Assembly: GCA_016195715.1 (NCBI GenBank)
Contig: JACPZA010000007.1
Coordinates: forward strand, 1 to 45,857
From: Candidatus Daviesbacteria bacterium
Lineage (GTDB): Bacteria > Patescibacteriota > Microgenomatia > Daviesbacterales > UBA10151
Reading direction: 5' to 3'
Length of the DNA stretch: 45,857 nucleotides
Made by a program: the position numbers and the translations under genes. The notes beneath the pieces are model-generated. The model was not told where the DNA came from, did no database searches, and saw only the letters and a list, made by a program, of their open reading frames with translations. Positions within the stretch are counted from its first letter, which is position 1. The number at the start of each line of letters is the position of its first letter. Below are positions 33,713 through 41,318 of the stretch, piece after piece.

Positions 33713-34854
33713 TCCAATAATTTAGCAGCGTAATCTTCTATTTGCTTTTGTTTTTCAGGAGAATATTTTTTGGCTTCAAAGTATTTTTTTAAAGCGGCGA
33801 TTGGAGTTAAGGTTTCTACTTCAACTCCTTCAAATTTTTGTCTTTCTACTCTTTCTATATTTCTAGATATACCAGCAATAATATGTGCATTTGCTAGCGC
33901 TTTTTTTATTTTGTCCATTTGAACTTCTTGCTGGCAGGCAGCTGGAATATTGATAATTACTTTAACTACTTTTTCCTCAATCTCATGTTTTTTTATTTCA
34001 TTTAAAATTGTTTGGGTAGGATTTGGATCATCACCTTTTAAAGTAATAGTAATTGTTAAAAACTTTCTAGCATTAGTTGGGAGAAATTTAAAAGTAGTTT
34101 TTCCAGTTTTTGGAATATCTACTAAACAAATACCTTTCTCTTCTTTTTCTTCACCAAAATCAATTCTGTGTGGTGAACCGACGTAGACAATTAGAGGATC
34201 GGTAGATAAAACTTGGTGTTTGTGGATATGACCTAAAGCGACATAATTTAATCTTCTATCTTGAAGTAAAGAAAGAGGTAAAGTTACATCATTTGCAATT
34301 GCCATGCCTTTTTCAGATCCATACTCTGCACCAATAATTTCTGAGTGAGATAAAAATATTGCAGGATAACTTTTATCTATCTTGTCATATAATAAATGCA
34401 ACTTTTCTCCAACAGTTTTATAGTCATTTTTATGAAGCCAGGGAAGAGTGACAATTTGCAACTTCCCAGACTTGGTCTCTATTTCTAGAAACTCTGGTTG
34501 ACGAGAAACCCAAACATTATCTATCTCAAGTGCCGAATAAATATCTAAAGTGTTAGCTTTGCCTTCTGCGTTAGGAGTATCGTGATTTCCAACTACTAAA
34601 ACTACAGGAATCCTTTTAGCAATTTTTCTAATTCTTTCTCCAAAGCCTCGCTGTTGAGTGGGGTTAGGATCTCTAGTTTTATAAGCATCTCCTGCAAAAA
34701 CTACTGCATCAACACTCTCTTTAAAAGCAGTTTCTACTATAAAATCAAAAGTTTGAAAAAAATCTAAAAGCCTAGTAGATAACCCAGTTTGTGGATCTAA
34801 TTTGGCATAATTTTCCATCCCTATATGAATATCTGCAAAGTGAAGTAATTTCAT
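33709..34854 (-). CDS. sbcD: Exonuclease subunit SbcD / Mre11-like phosphodiesterase
   Basis: A 381-aa calcineurin-like phosphoesterase. Metal ligands are visible: D8-x-H10 (HFADIHIG), AGDAYK, VVGNHDTP, LSHSE and ALGHIHKHQ. The C-terminal capping domain (about 270-345) is present. With SbcC it forms the Mre11-Rad50-type nuclease for DNA ends and hairpins. It is first in the sbcD-nudix-sbcC operon. The ATG lacks a Shine-Dalgarno. A leader of about 108 nt with interleaved dyads precedes it. Confidence 0.95.
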   Translation of the reverse strand: MKLLHFADIHIGMENYAKLDPQTGLSTRLLDFFQTFDFIVETAFKESVDAVVFAGDAYKTRDPNPTQQRGFGERIRKIAKRIPVVLVVGNHDTPNAEGKANTLDIYSALEIDNVWVSRQPEFLEIETKSGKLQIVTLPWLHKNDYKTVGEKLHLLYDKIDKSYPAIFLSHSEIIGAEYGSEKGMAIANDVTLPLSLLQDRRLNYVALGHIHKHQVLSTDPLIVYVGSPHRIDFGEEKEEKGICLVDIPKTGKTTFKFLPTNARKFLTITITLKGDDPNPTQTILNEIKKHEIEEKVVKVIINIPAACQQEVQMDKIKKALANAHIIAGISRNIERVERQKFEGVEVETLTPIAALKKYFEAKKYSPEKQKQIEDYAAKLLE

Positions 34855-34860
34855 ATTTTT

Positions 34861-34928
34861 TGGACAATTCTTCCGACCTTACTTTGTTAGTTAAGTCACG
34901 TTATTGAATTGTCCATCACATAACGTGA
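34861..34928 (-). promoter_or_regulatory. Interleaved inverted repeats (pseudoknot order) in the sbcD leader
   Basis: Arm A TGGACAATTC (34861-34870) and A' GAATTGTCCA (34906-34915) are a perfect 10-bp repeat, 35 bases apart. Arm B TCACGTTAT (34896-34904) and B' ATAACGTGA (34920-34928) are a perfect 9-bp repeat. The order is A-B-A'-B'. As RNA it could form an H-type pseudoknot or two exclusive stems. It ends 6 bases before the sbcD ATG. On the plus strand, B-B' is followed by TCTTTT. Confidence 0.6.
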
Positions 34929-34968
34929 TCTTTTAAAAAGCTAGAGAACTCTTGATATCGGATTAAAA

Positions 34969-34977
34969 ATTATACCA
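34969..34977 (-). promoter_or_regulatory. Extended -10 promoter of sbcD
   Basis: TGGTATAAT on the minus strand, a perfect extended -10. Transcription would start near 34962 and give a leader of about 108 nt containing the interleaved repeats. Confidence 0.5.
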
Positions 34978-35013
34978 TGCAATTTGTCTTCCGCTTCTCT
35001 TACAAGAATTTAA

Positions 35014-35029
35014 TTGCTTTATTAAGCAA
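35014..35029. promoter_or_regulatory. Dyad before the GlsB-like gene
   Basis: TTGCTT-TATT-AAGCAA, a perfect 6-bp inverted repeat 22 bases before the ATG at 35052. TTGCTT could also act as a -35 box with GATAAG as -10 (19-base spacer). Confidence 0.3.
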
Positions 35030-35051
35030 CTAAATTAAGATAAGTTTTATA

Positions 35052-35303
35052 ATGAATCTGCTGTTTTTTTTGATATTTGGACTAATTACAGGAGTAGTAG
35101 CAAACTGGATAGATCCTCATCCAGAGTCAGGTGGAATAATTGGGGCAATTATTTTAGGGATTTTAGGAGCATTAGTTGGAGGATTTATTGGCAATTTAAC
35201 TGTTGGACAAGGAATAACTGGTTTTAATATCCCTAGTTTTGCTATCTCAATTTTGGGTGCACTACTAGTATTGTTTATTGCTAGAACTTTCAGAAGAGTG
35301 TAA
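35052..35303 (+). CDS. GlsB/YeaQ/YmgE-family membrane protein
   Basis: An 83-aa protein with three hydrophobic helices and the family pattern LLFFLIFGLITGVVANWI, GGIIGAIILGILGALVGGFIG and a last helix with GALLVLFIAR. The family ('transglycosylase-associated protein') is linked to stress responses in several bacteria but its mechanism is unknown. It is divergent from sbcD across a 197-base region rich in dyads. Confidence 0.85.
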   Translation: MNLLFFLIFGLITGVVANWIDPHPESGGIIGAIILGILGALVGGFIGNLTVGQGITGFNIPSFAISILGALLVLFIARTFRRV

Positions 35304-35498
35304 TAAAAGCAGTTAAACTATGAAAAATAAATCTGGAATAAAAGATAAAAAAATTAGAAGTTCTAACAACATGCAGATCATGAAGTTCAATTCAAAAAAT
35401 AGCTACTAATTTAGCCAAAGAAGATCAGATACAAGTACTTCATCGAGTTAAATCTACCAAAAAAAGAAAATAATTTTAGTTCTTAAAGGTTGCAATTT

Positions 35499-35515
35499 AT
35501 AACCAATTTGGTTAT
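35499..35515. promoter_or_regulatory. Perfect dyad before the sortase-substrate candidate
   Basis: ATAACCA-ATT-TGGTTAT, a perfect 7-bp inverted repeat ending 15 bases before the ATG at 35531. Its position suits an operator. A weak -10 (TATTGT) lies 7 bases before the ATG. Confidence 0.35.
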
Positions 35516-35530
35516 CTTATTGTATTACTA

Positions 35531-35911
35531 ATGAGACTGCCAAATTTGAGTATAATTTTTGTTTGCGCAATTTTTTTCCTGGTGGGTTTTGCAACTCCAA
35601 TCTATGCTCAAGATGCATCAGCAAGTGCCAGCCCAACCCCCACCAGTTCTGACACCCCAACTCCTACACCAACTTCCACCTCAACTGCTACCTCAACTCC
35701 AACACCTACTCCCACCAGCTCCAGTACTAACTCTGGAGGTACCTCTGCTACACCTACACCATCTGCTAAAGGAGCAGTCTTAGGAGCAGCTACTACGCTT
35801 GGTTCAACTGGTGGAGAGCATGATTTCTTAAAATTAGGAATTGGAGCATTTATTTTACTAACCGCTTTTATTTCTGGATTAATTCTGACTCGAAATCATG
35901 CTGAAGAGTGA
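35531..35911 (+). CDS. Thr/Pro-rich surface protein, candidate sortase substrate
   Basis: A 126-aa protein. A signal peptide covers 1-26, ending PIYA before QDAS. Residues 27-80 are low-complexity Thr/Ser/Pro and probably O-glycosylated or stalk-like. The C-terminal part has LGSTG (90-94), a membrane helix (about 101-120) and the short tail RNHAEE. This is the order of a cell-wall sorting signal: pentapeptide, hydrophobic helix, positive residue. The sortase gene begins within its last bases (14-base overlap), which strongly suggests an enzyme-substrate pair. Confidence 0.7.
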   Translation: MRLPNLSIIFVCAIFFLVGFATPIYAQDASASASPTPTSSDTPTPTPTSTSTATSTPTPTPTSSSTNSGGTSATPTPSAKGAVLGAATTLGSTGGEHDFLKLGIGAFILLTAFISGLILTRNHAEE

Positions 35912-36455
35912 GTTTTTTTTACAGCTGTTTTTTATTTCGTTGACTGCAGCGCTTCTGGCTTTAATAGCAGTTCGCTTTTTCCCAAGTAATTTATTTAACC
36001 CACCTTCCGCCCAAGCGTTCAGTATTATTAGTCCAATTCCTGATAATCTTAATATTGATATCCATCCACCAACTCAAATTACTATTCCATCTCTTGATAT
36101 AAAATTGCCAATTGCCCAGGCCCAAATTTCAGGTAATAGTTGGACACTTTATAATGATAAAGTTTCGTGGCTGACAACTTCAAAACTTCCAGGATTTGGT
36201 AATGTAATTTTATATGCTCACAATCGCCGCCACTTATTTGGACCATTAAAAAATATTGAAGTTGGGGAGCAAATTATAGTTGAGCAAGAAGGTAAAAATT
36301 ATACTTATTTAGTTTCGGAAAAAAGAAAAGTTTTGCCTGATAATGTTGAAGCGATTTTATCTTCTCGGGACCAGTTAACTTTATATACTTGTGATGGTAG
36401 TTTTGATCAAAGAAGGCTAGTGGTAATCGCACTTCCTCAAGAAAATAATCTTTAA
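35898..36455 (+). CDS. Sortase (class D/E-like transpeptidase)
   Basis: A 185-aa protein with an N-terminal membrane anchor (about 6-26). The sortase barrel follows: TIPSLDIKLPIAQAQ, LYAH108NRR (catalytic His), LTLYTC165D (catalytic Cys in the TL-x-TC motif), and R172/R173 (catalytic Arg). All three catalytic residues are in place. It would cleave a sorting motif of a secreted protein and link it to the wall. The gene overlaps its likely substrate, and its stop shares TTAA at 36452-36455 with the convergent methyltransferase. Confidence 0.88.
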   Translation: MLKSEFFLQLFFISLTAALLALIAVRFFPSNLFNPPSAQAFSIISPIPDNLNIDIHPPTQITIPSLDIKLPIAQAQISGNSWTLYNDKVSWLTTSKLPGFGNVILYAHNRRHLFGPLKNIEVGEQIIVEQEGKNYTYLVSEKRKVLPDNVEAILSSRDQLTLYTCDGSFDQRRLVVIALPQENNL

Positions 36456-36955
36456 ACCCGATACATCCAAAATTGATTAATTTTTTTATATGGCTTCCAG
36501 GATTTAAAATGATAAGTTTGAGTTATAACTACAGCTCCTTTTTTTAACTCTTTTTTAAGTTTTTTTTCTAACCGATCAACAGCTTTTTGCAACAAATAAA
36601 TATAAACAATATCAGCTGGATAAAAATTCCGATCAAAAATATTGCCATGAAAAAATTGAGCATTTTTTAAATTTAAACTGCTGGCTTTTGCTCTTGATAG
36701 CCAAACTCGAAGCCAGGATTGTTCTATTCCAAAACTTATAGCTTTTAATTTAGCCGCCTCAATTACCACTCGACCATCACCTGAACCAAGCTCATAAAAA
36801 ACTTTATTTTTTTTAACTCCAGCTAGAGTAAGTAAAGATTTTATCTTTCTAACTTGAGTTGGAATATAGGGTGCATCAGAGCCTGCAAACCAAGACAATC
36901 CTAAAAAAGACATTATTAAAACTATTAAACTAATAATTAACATTGGATCAACCAT
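36452..36955 (-). CDS. Membrane-anchored class I SAM methyltransferase (FAM173-like)
   Basis: A 167-aa protein from ATG 36955, 1 base after the FemAB-like stop; a TTG at 36985 is possible but would overlap it. One N-terminal membrane helix is followed by DAPYIPTQVRKIKSLL, like the 'APYVPT' entry of FAM173/ATPSCKMT lysine methyltransferases. The SAM-binding loop is VFYELGSGDGRVVIEAA, with an acidic residue after strand 2 (FGIEQS). The usual catalytic 'D/N-P-P-Y' is not seen. The target is unknown; a membrane protein Lys is an inference from the family. Confidence 0.75.
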   Translation of the reverse strand: MVDPMLIISLIVLIMSFLGLSWFAGSDAPYIPTQVRKIKSLLTLAGVKKNKVFYELGSGDGRVVIEAAKLKAISFGIEQSWLRVWLSRAKASSLNLKNAQFFHGNIFDRNFYPADIVYIYLLQKAVDRLEKKLKKELKKGAVVITQTYHFKSWKPYKKINQFWMYRV

Positions 36956-36956
36956 G

Positions 36957-37964
36957 CTATTTTCCAAGAATCTTAAGTAAAGCAACTTTCAGGCGGGTAA
37001 ATTGATCAATATTAGTAAATCCAAAATAAGTTAATCGATTTAGGACTAAATCAAAAGTTCCAATATATTCAACCAACTCTCCTCCATAGCCTTGCTTGAA
37101 ACGATGAAAGCCAAACCATGGATCACTGGAGTTAGGATCTTTCCCCAGCGCTCCCCACATGTCAAATGTTTTAAGTCCTAATTTTTTACCTAATTTAATT
37201 GCTTCCCACGCTACCAAATTTGAACTCATCACTTCTCGATTTTTTTCTGATGAGCCGCCATATGGATAATAAAGTGTATCTTTAAAATTAAGCAGCATCC
37301 AAGCAGTTAGTGGCTGTTTTTGATAAAATGCTATCAGTAACCTGGCCATGTTGGCTTTTTTTAGAGTTTGCCAAACTGCTTTATGGTAATTTTTATTATG
37401 TCCAAAATAACCCTGGCGTTTAGTAGTTTGAAAGTATAATTTTAAATAAATTTCAAAAGCTTTGTCATCAAATCTTTCTTCAACTTTGACACCTTTTTTT
37501 TCTGCCAAGCGAATATTATAGCGAGTTTTAGGATGCATATTCTTTAATAAGTCTTGCTCAGTCGGTTTTAAATCAAGTAAAAAATTATACTTGGTAAAAA
37601 GTGGTTTTGGAGAAGGTAAAAAATTTGGATAAACGATATAAGGGTCTGCATCTTTAATAATATCTGGCTCAATTTTAATAAAGGCACAATTTTTTTCTTG
37701 ACCAATTTTTTCTAAAGCTAAAAAAAGATTTTTATCTGGTTGTGGACCTTTGGGTAAATAACCGACATATTGATTAATAAGGGGTATTTTATGCAAAGTT
37801 AACTGAAAAGCATAAATTAATTTCCCTTTTTCAAATAATCCATATCGCAGTACTGGTAATCCTAAACTTTGGCGAAATTCTCCCCACTCCCATGATTGGA
37901 TGATGTGGTTGACTGATTTGTTATAGAGATTTTTTTGAGCAGGATTAATTATTCTTAAATCCAT
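36957..37964 (-). CDS. FemAB/FemX-like peptidoglycan-bridge aminoacyltransferase
   Basis: A 335-aa GNAT-superfamily protein. Family segments: HIIQSWEWGEFRQSLG near 20, KIPLINQYVGYLPKGP near 78, MHPKTRYNIRLAEKKGVKV near 143, and YYPYGGSSEKNREVMSSNLVAWEAIK near 235. WFGFHRFKQGYGGELVEYIGTFD lies near the end. FemAB-type enzymes add amino acids from aminoacyl-tRNA to the lipid II stem peptide, or are related peptidoglycan modifiers. TATAAT lies 6 bases before the ATG. Which amino acid is added cannot be read. Confidence 0.88.
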   Translation of the reverse strand: MDLRIINPAQKNLYNKSVNHIIQSWEWGEFRQSLGLPVLRYGLFEKGKLIYAFQLTLHKIPLINQYVGYLPKGPQPDKNLFLALEKIGQEKNCAFIKIEPDIIKDADPYIVYPNFLPSPKPLFTKYNFLLDLKPTEQDLLKNMHPKTRYNIRLAEKKGVKVEERFDDKAFEIYLKLYFQTTKRQGYFGHNKNYHKAVWQTLKKANMARLLIAFYQKQPLTAWMLLNFKDTLYYPYGGSSEKNREVMSSNLVAWEAIKLGKKLGLKTFDMWGALGKDPNSSDPWFGFHRFKQGYGGELVEYIGTFDLVLNRLTYFGFTNIDQFTRLKVALLKILGK

Positions 37965-37970
37965 GAGCTG

Positions 37971-37976
37971 ATTATA
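37971..37976 (-). promoter_or_regulatory. Leaderless-type -10 box of the FemAB-like gene
   Basis: Perfect TATAAT on the minus strand, 6 bases before the ATG (37962-37964). Confidence 0.6.
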
Positions 37977-38049
37977 TTGCCAATTAGGTCAGCAGCGCAA
38001 TTTGTATCTGACTTTTAAAATTGGAGCTTTTGTGGTAAAACATCATCCT

Positions 38050-38721
38050 ATGGAAAATAAGCGTAACTTAGTAGCTGCAGCAATAATTGTAATTTTACTG
38101 TTGGCGGTAATAATTGGAACAGCAATTTATTTAATAACTGCTTTTAAAGGTCGGATTAATTTATTTAACGGTCGCTCGTTTTTTCCGTTTAGTTCAACAA
38201 GGTCAATTTTTCCAGCTGCTTCTCCAACAGTACTTCCTACCCTTAAACCTAACCCAAGCATATTAGGAACTAATACAACAAGTAATAGTCCTACTAATTC
38301 TCCAACTCCTACTAACCCTCAACTGCAAATTTATCAAGGCAGTAATTTTCAGTTGAGTTATCCCAAAAATTGGGGAGTTTTGACTTGTAATAACTCAATA
38401 AACATTGAGCTTGATCCATATAATAGCTCCAATCAACCAAATTATCCTTGTGATTTTGCAATTAAACCAGTGACTTTCTTGGTTGGAGTGACTGGTAATT
38501 GTTTAAGTGAACAAACAATTAAATTAGGGGAAAGTAGTGTTATTAAACTCAAACAAAATGTTACAAGTGGAGTAAACTACCATTGGTGTGTGAAAGATGC
38601 TAGCTTAAATTTTGATATTACTCATCGAGTCAATTCGACTGGTAGTAGGGCTACAAGTAAAGATGATTTTTCATCTCAAGTTGAACAAATAATTTCTAGT
38701 ATTAAAGTCGCTGGTGGTTAA
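38050..38721 (+). CDS. Membrane-anchored secreted protein with one PsbP-like domain
   Basis: A 223-aa protein from ATG 38050; a TTG at 38002 is open but would put the signal anchor at residue 20 and overlap a likely promoter. A membrane helix at about 8-30 is followed by a Ser/Pro/Thr/Asn-rich linker. The outside domain starts at about residue 96 with GSNFQLSYPKNWGVL, the 'F-x-x-x-YP-x-x-W' opening of PsbP-like domains. Cys residues (about 104, 121, 140) could pair. First of four related genes on this strand. No catalytic residues are apparent. Confidence 0.65.
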   Translation: MENKRNLVAAAIIVILLLAVIIGTAIYLITAFKGRINLFNGRSFFPFSSTRSIFPAASPTVLPTLKPNPSILGTNTTSNSPTNSPTPTNPQLQIYQGSNFQLSYPKNWGVLTCNNSINIELDPYNSSNQPNYPCDFAIKPVTFLVGVTGNCLSEQTIKLGESSVIKLKQNVTSGVNYHWCVKDASLNFDITHRVNSTGSRATSKDDFSSQVEQIISSIKVAGG

Positions 38722-38746
38722 TAATAACTTGTCTTAAAAATTCCTG

Positions 38747-39868
38747 ATGCTTAAAATGAATTTAGTGAATAAAACTTTAATTATTTACGGAATAATCATT
38801 GCAGTTATTGGGATTTTAGTAGTAAAGAAATATTTTAATCAAACCCAACTGCCGACACAAAGTCCACTTTCTTTTAATCAAGATACAAGTAATTGGAAAA
38901 CATACCAAAATTCAGATATCGGCTTTTCAATAAAATATCCCAATAATTTTTATCCAGTAGAGTCTCAAGATAGCCCAGTTCTTTTATATGATAGCCAACA
39001 GAAGGCTCAAGACGAACTAGCTTGTCTTAATAAGAATGGGAATAAATCTTGTCCTCGTCAACTTTTTGATTTCTCAGTTTCGCGCAAAAATAAAAGCGAT
39101 TATAGACGGTTAAAGGAAGTTTACAAACAAACAGATAACATCCCCTCTCCAATTACTGAATATAGAGACTCGCAAAATAGAGTTTGGACAATTAGAGAAC
39201 CAGCGTACGGTTTAGGAGGTGACGAAATGGAAGCAGATTTAGAGATAAACGGTCAAATCTTTGTTGTTAATACCCATATATGGGATCAGGAATTTAAAAA
39301 CTATGTCAATTCAAGTTTATCAGAACATCAATTCGCTAATTTAGAGAGCTTTGAGATTAATTTATTTTTCAAAAAATTATTATCCTCATTTATGCTAAGT
39401 AACGTTTCAAATCAGGTAATCTGGAAAACTTATACTAATACCCAATTTGGTTATTCAATTTCTTATCCTGAAAATTGGCCTTTTGATCAATCAACTTATG
39501 GAGTCAATATCTCTAGCCCAAATAAAGCTAAAGATAATCAAGTTTTTCATATTGATATTTCTGTTGTTAAAACAGACCAACCAATAAATCAGTGGTTAAA
39601 AGGCAAAACAATTGGTGGGATTTGTTGTGCTGAGGAATTTAGCTTACAAGATTATAAACCAATCAATGAAGAAAGATTCTATAAAGTCATAGGGGTTCAT
39701 ACTAAGTATCCTGGAATTATCGGGCAGCATAATGGATATATATTTTGGATTACTGGTTCTAGTGGGTATCTAGATGGTGGAATATACTATTATGATATTA
39801 GTGACCCAGTATTAATGATTAATCTCAGAACCTTTGATCAAATTGTTGATACATTCAAACTTTTGTAA
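38747..39868 (+). CDS. Membrane-anchored secreted protein with two PsbP-like domains
   Basis: A 373-aa protein with a membrane helix at about 9-26. Two repeats begin alike: NSDIGFSIKYPNNFYPVES at about 53-71, and NTQFGYSISYPENWPFDQS at about 234-252. Each is about 150 residues and beta-rich, and they are clearly divergent copies. The first contains CLNKNGNKSCPRQ and the second GGICCAEEF, so disulfides are likely. It lies 25 bases after the preceding relative. Function unknown; these domains are frequent in CPR surface proteins. Confidence 0.65.
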   Translation: MLKMNLVNKTLIIYGIIIAVIGILVVKKYFNQTQLPTQSPLSFNQDTSNWKTYQNSDIGFSIKYPNNFYPVESQDSPVLLYDSQQKAQDELACLNKNGNKSCPRQLFDFSVSRKNKSDYRRLKEVYKQTDNIPSPITEYRDSQNRVWTIREPAYGLGGDEMEADLEINGQIFVVNTHIWDQEFKNYVNSSLSEHQFANLESFEINLFFKKLLSSFMLSNVSNQVIWKTYTNTQFGYSISYPENWPFDQSTYGVNISSPNKAKDNQVFHIDISVVKTDQPINQWLKGKTIGGICCAEEFSLQDYKPINEERFYKVIGVHTKYPGIIGQHNGYIFWITGSSGYLDGGIYYYDISDPVLMINLRTFDQIVDTFKLL

Positions 39869-39883
39869 TAACTTCCAAAATGC

Positions 39884-39889
39884 TACTAT
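39884..39889 (+). promoter_or_regulatory. Leaderless-type -10 box (extended)
   Basis: TGCTACTAT (TG-n-TACTAT) with 6 bases before the ATG at 39896. Confidence 0.35.
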
Positions 39890-39895
39890 TAAAGT

Positions 39896-40723
39896 ATGCA
39901 AAGAGGATTTTCTGCCTTAATCCTTTTAATATTAATTGCTGTTTTAGCGGCGATTGGTGTTTTTTATATTAAGTCCTTTTTAGATCTTTCTATATCCATG
40001 AATTATCCCTCTCCTTTTGTTGTAAAAAAAGAGCAAAATACCCTGAAAACTTATACCAATAATACTTTTGGATTTGAATTTAACTATCCAAAAAATTTAG
40101 AAGCTAAAGTAGATAGTGAGGAGAATTATTCCAAAAGAAATAATGGTGAGGTACGTAAAAATTTTGCTGGATATGTTGGATATCAACCAGGAGGTTTTTT
40201 AGCAGCAGTTTCAGTTATAGATAACTCTTCAAAAACTCCATTTGAAGATTCACCATTTAGCTTATGGGTATTTGATAATCCCAATAATTTAGATGAAAGT
40301 GCTTGGTTTAATAAATATTGGTACTATCCATTTAATTGGGGACAGTTTGAAAGTTCAGAAAAAATTAAAATTGCCCCAAGTCTTGATGCCACAATTGGGG
40401 GACAATTAGCCAGATATGGAGTAGTTAGCTATTCGCCTGGCAAACCTAAATTTATATATTTAAATGAGCAAGCTCTTTCTTCTGGAAATAAAGATGGCAA
40501 GATGTATTTGTTTAGAGTTTTAACTGATCCAAATCAAATTGGAGATCAAATTTTATCAAGTTTTAAATTTTTAAATAATCCAAAAAATTATATTTGTCCA
40601 AAGCCCGAGTTTACAAATTGTTTTACTGATAAAAATAATCCCACTAAAAATCAATGCTCTGATGATTATTTAAAATGGGCTAAAGCCAACTGCCCAGCTG
40701 TAGTTAACAATGCTGCAAACTAA
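39896..40723 (+). CDS. Membrane-anchored secreted protein with a PsbP-like domain
   Basis: A 275-aa protein. The start MQRGFSALILLILIAVLAAIG resembles a type IV pilin-like or simple membrane anchor, though without the G-F-x4-E pilin motif. The outside domain begins NNTFGFEFNYPKNLEA at about residue 54, the same opening as its two upstream neighbours. The C-terminus has four Cys (YICPKPEFTNCF, QCSDD, ANCP), a small disulfide-rich end. It overlaps the next gene by 14 bases. Function unknown. Confidence 0.65.
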   Translation: MQRGFSALILLILIAVLAAIGVFYIKSFLDLSISMNYPSPFVVKKEQNTLKTYTNNTFGFEFNYPKNLEAKVDSEENYSKRNNGEVRKNFAGYVGYQPGGFLAAVSVIDNSSKTPFEDSPFSLWVFDNPNNLDESAWFNKYWYYPFNWGQFESSEKIKIAPSLDATIGGQLARYGVVSYSPGKPKFIYLNEQALSSGNKDGKMYLFRVLTDPNQIGDQILSSFKFLNNPKNYICPKPEFTNCFTDKNNPTKNQCSDDYLKWAKANCPAVVNNAAN

Positions 40724-41314
40724 AATGCCAAAAGGGTTTGTATTTATCCCAGTTTTAATAGGAGTAATTTTATTGGGGATAGTTGGAGGAGCATATGTTT
40801 ATTTTTCTCAAAAAAATTCTAATTCTCAAATAATTCAACAACCATTACAGCCAAATATTATCCCAACACCTGTATCTTCCCAACCAATTCCAACAGGTTC
40901 CCCAGCTGCTAATTGTTCAACAAACTGGCCTGGAGCCAGTTCTGTCTATTCAGGCCCAACTTCACCTTTAAAAGTTTGTTTTTCTGATTGGAAAATTGGA
41001 GGATTGGGTAGTATTTAGGGGATCAGAAAATTCAACTTAGTCTTAGTGCAGAAATAGCAAAAGGAGCTATAGCTGGTGGAGGAGATGTACTTTTATTAAG
41101 AGTACAAAAAGACCAAACAGAAGCTAGTAAAAACTATTTTGATATTCCTAGCCCAGGAGATCAAGAAACTGATCAGTTATGTTCTTCAGACAATGATTGC
41201 CCAACAAATTATTATTGTGCTAGATCAGGTCCAATAATTTATGATCCCAAAACAAAACAGCAGATTAATGACTCAGCAACTTGCCATAAAAACGGTACAG
41301 CTATTCCTTTATAA
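40710..41314 (+). pseudogene. Membrane-anchored Cys-rich secreted protein, interrupted by a frameshift
   Basis: The first frame (40710-41018) encodes a membrane helix (about 9-31), a Pro/Thr/Ser linker and NCSTNWPGASSV...KVCFSDWKIGG, then stops at TAG 41016-41018. Reading shifted by -1 after ATT 41013-41015 continues as LGDQKIQLSLSAEIAKG through 98 more residues to TAA 41312-41314. The continuation has six Cys (QLCSSDNDCPTNYYCARSG, TCHKNG) and no stop. One missing T in the TTT run at 41014-41016 explains it. It may be a sequencing error, a true mutation or programmed slippage. Confidence 0.75.
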
Positions 41315-41318
41315 ATCT

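Noticed and set aside
35559-35783. 74-aa frame overlapping the Thr/Pro-rich protein (plus strand, other frame)
   Set aside because: Low-complexity Gln/Leu/Pro shadow of the ACC/CCA repeats; the frame with signal peptide and C-terminal anchor is the real one.
41014-41018. Programmed -1 frameshifting as the main explanation
   Set aside because: No canonical slippery heptamer or following stem was found; a lost T in a short T run is simpler, so this remains only a minor alternative.
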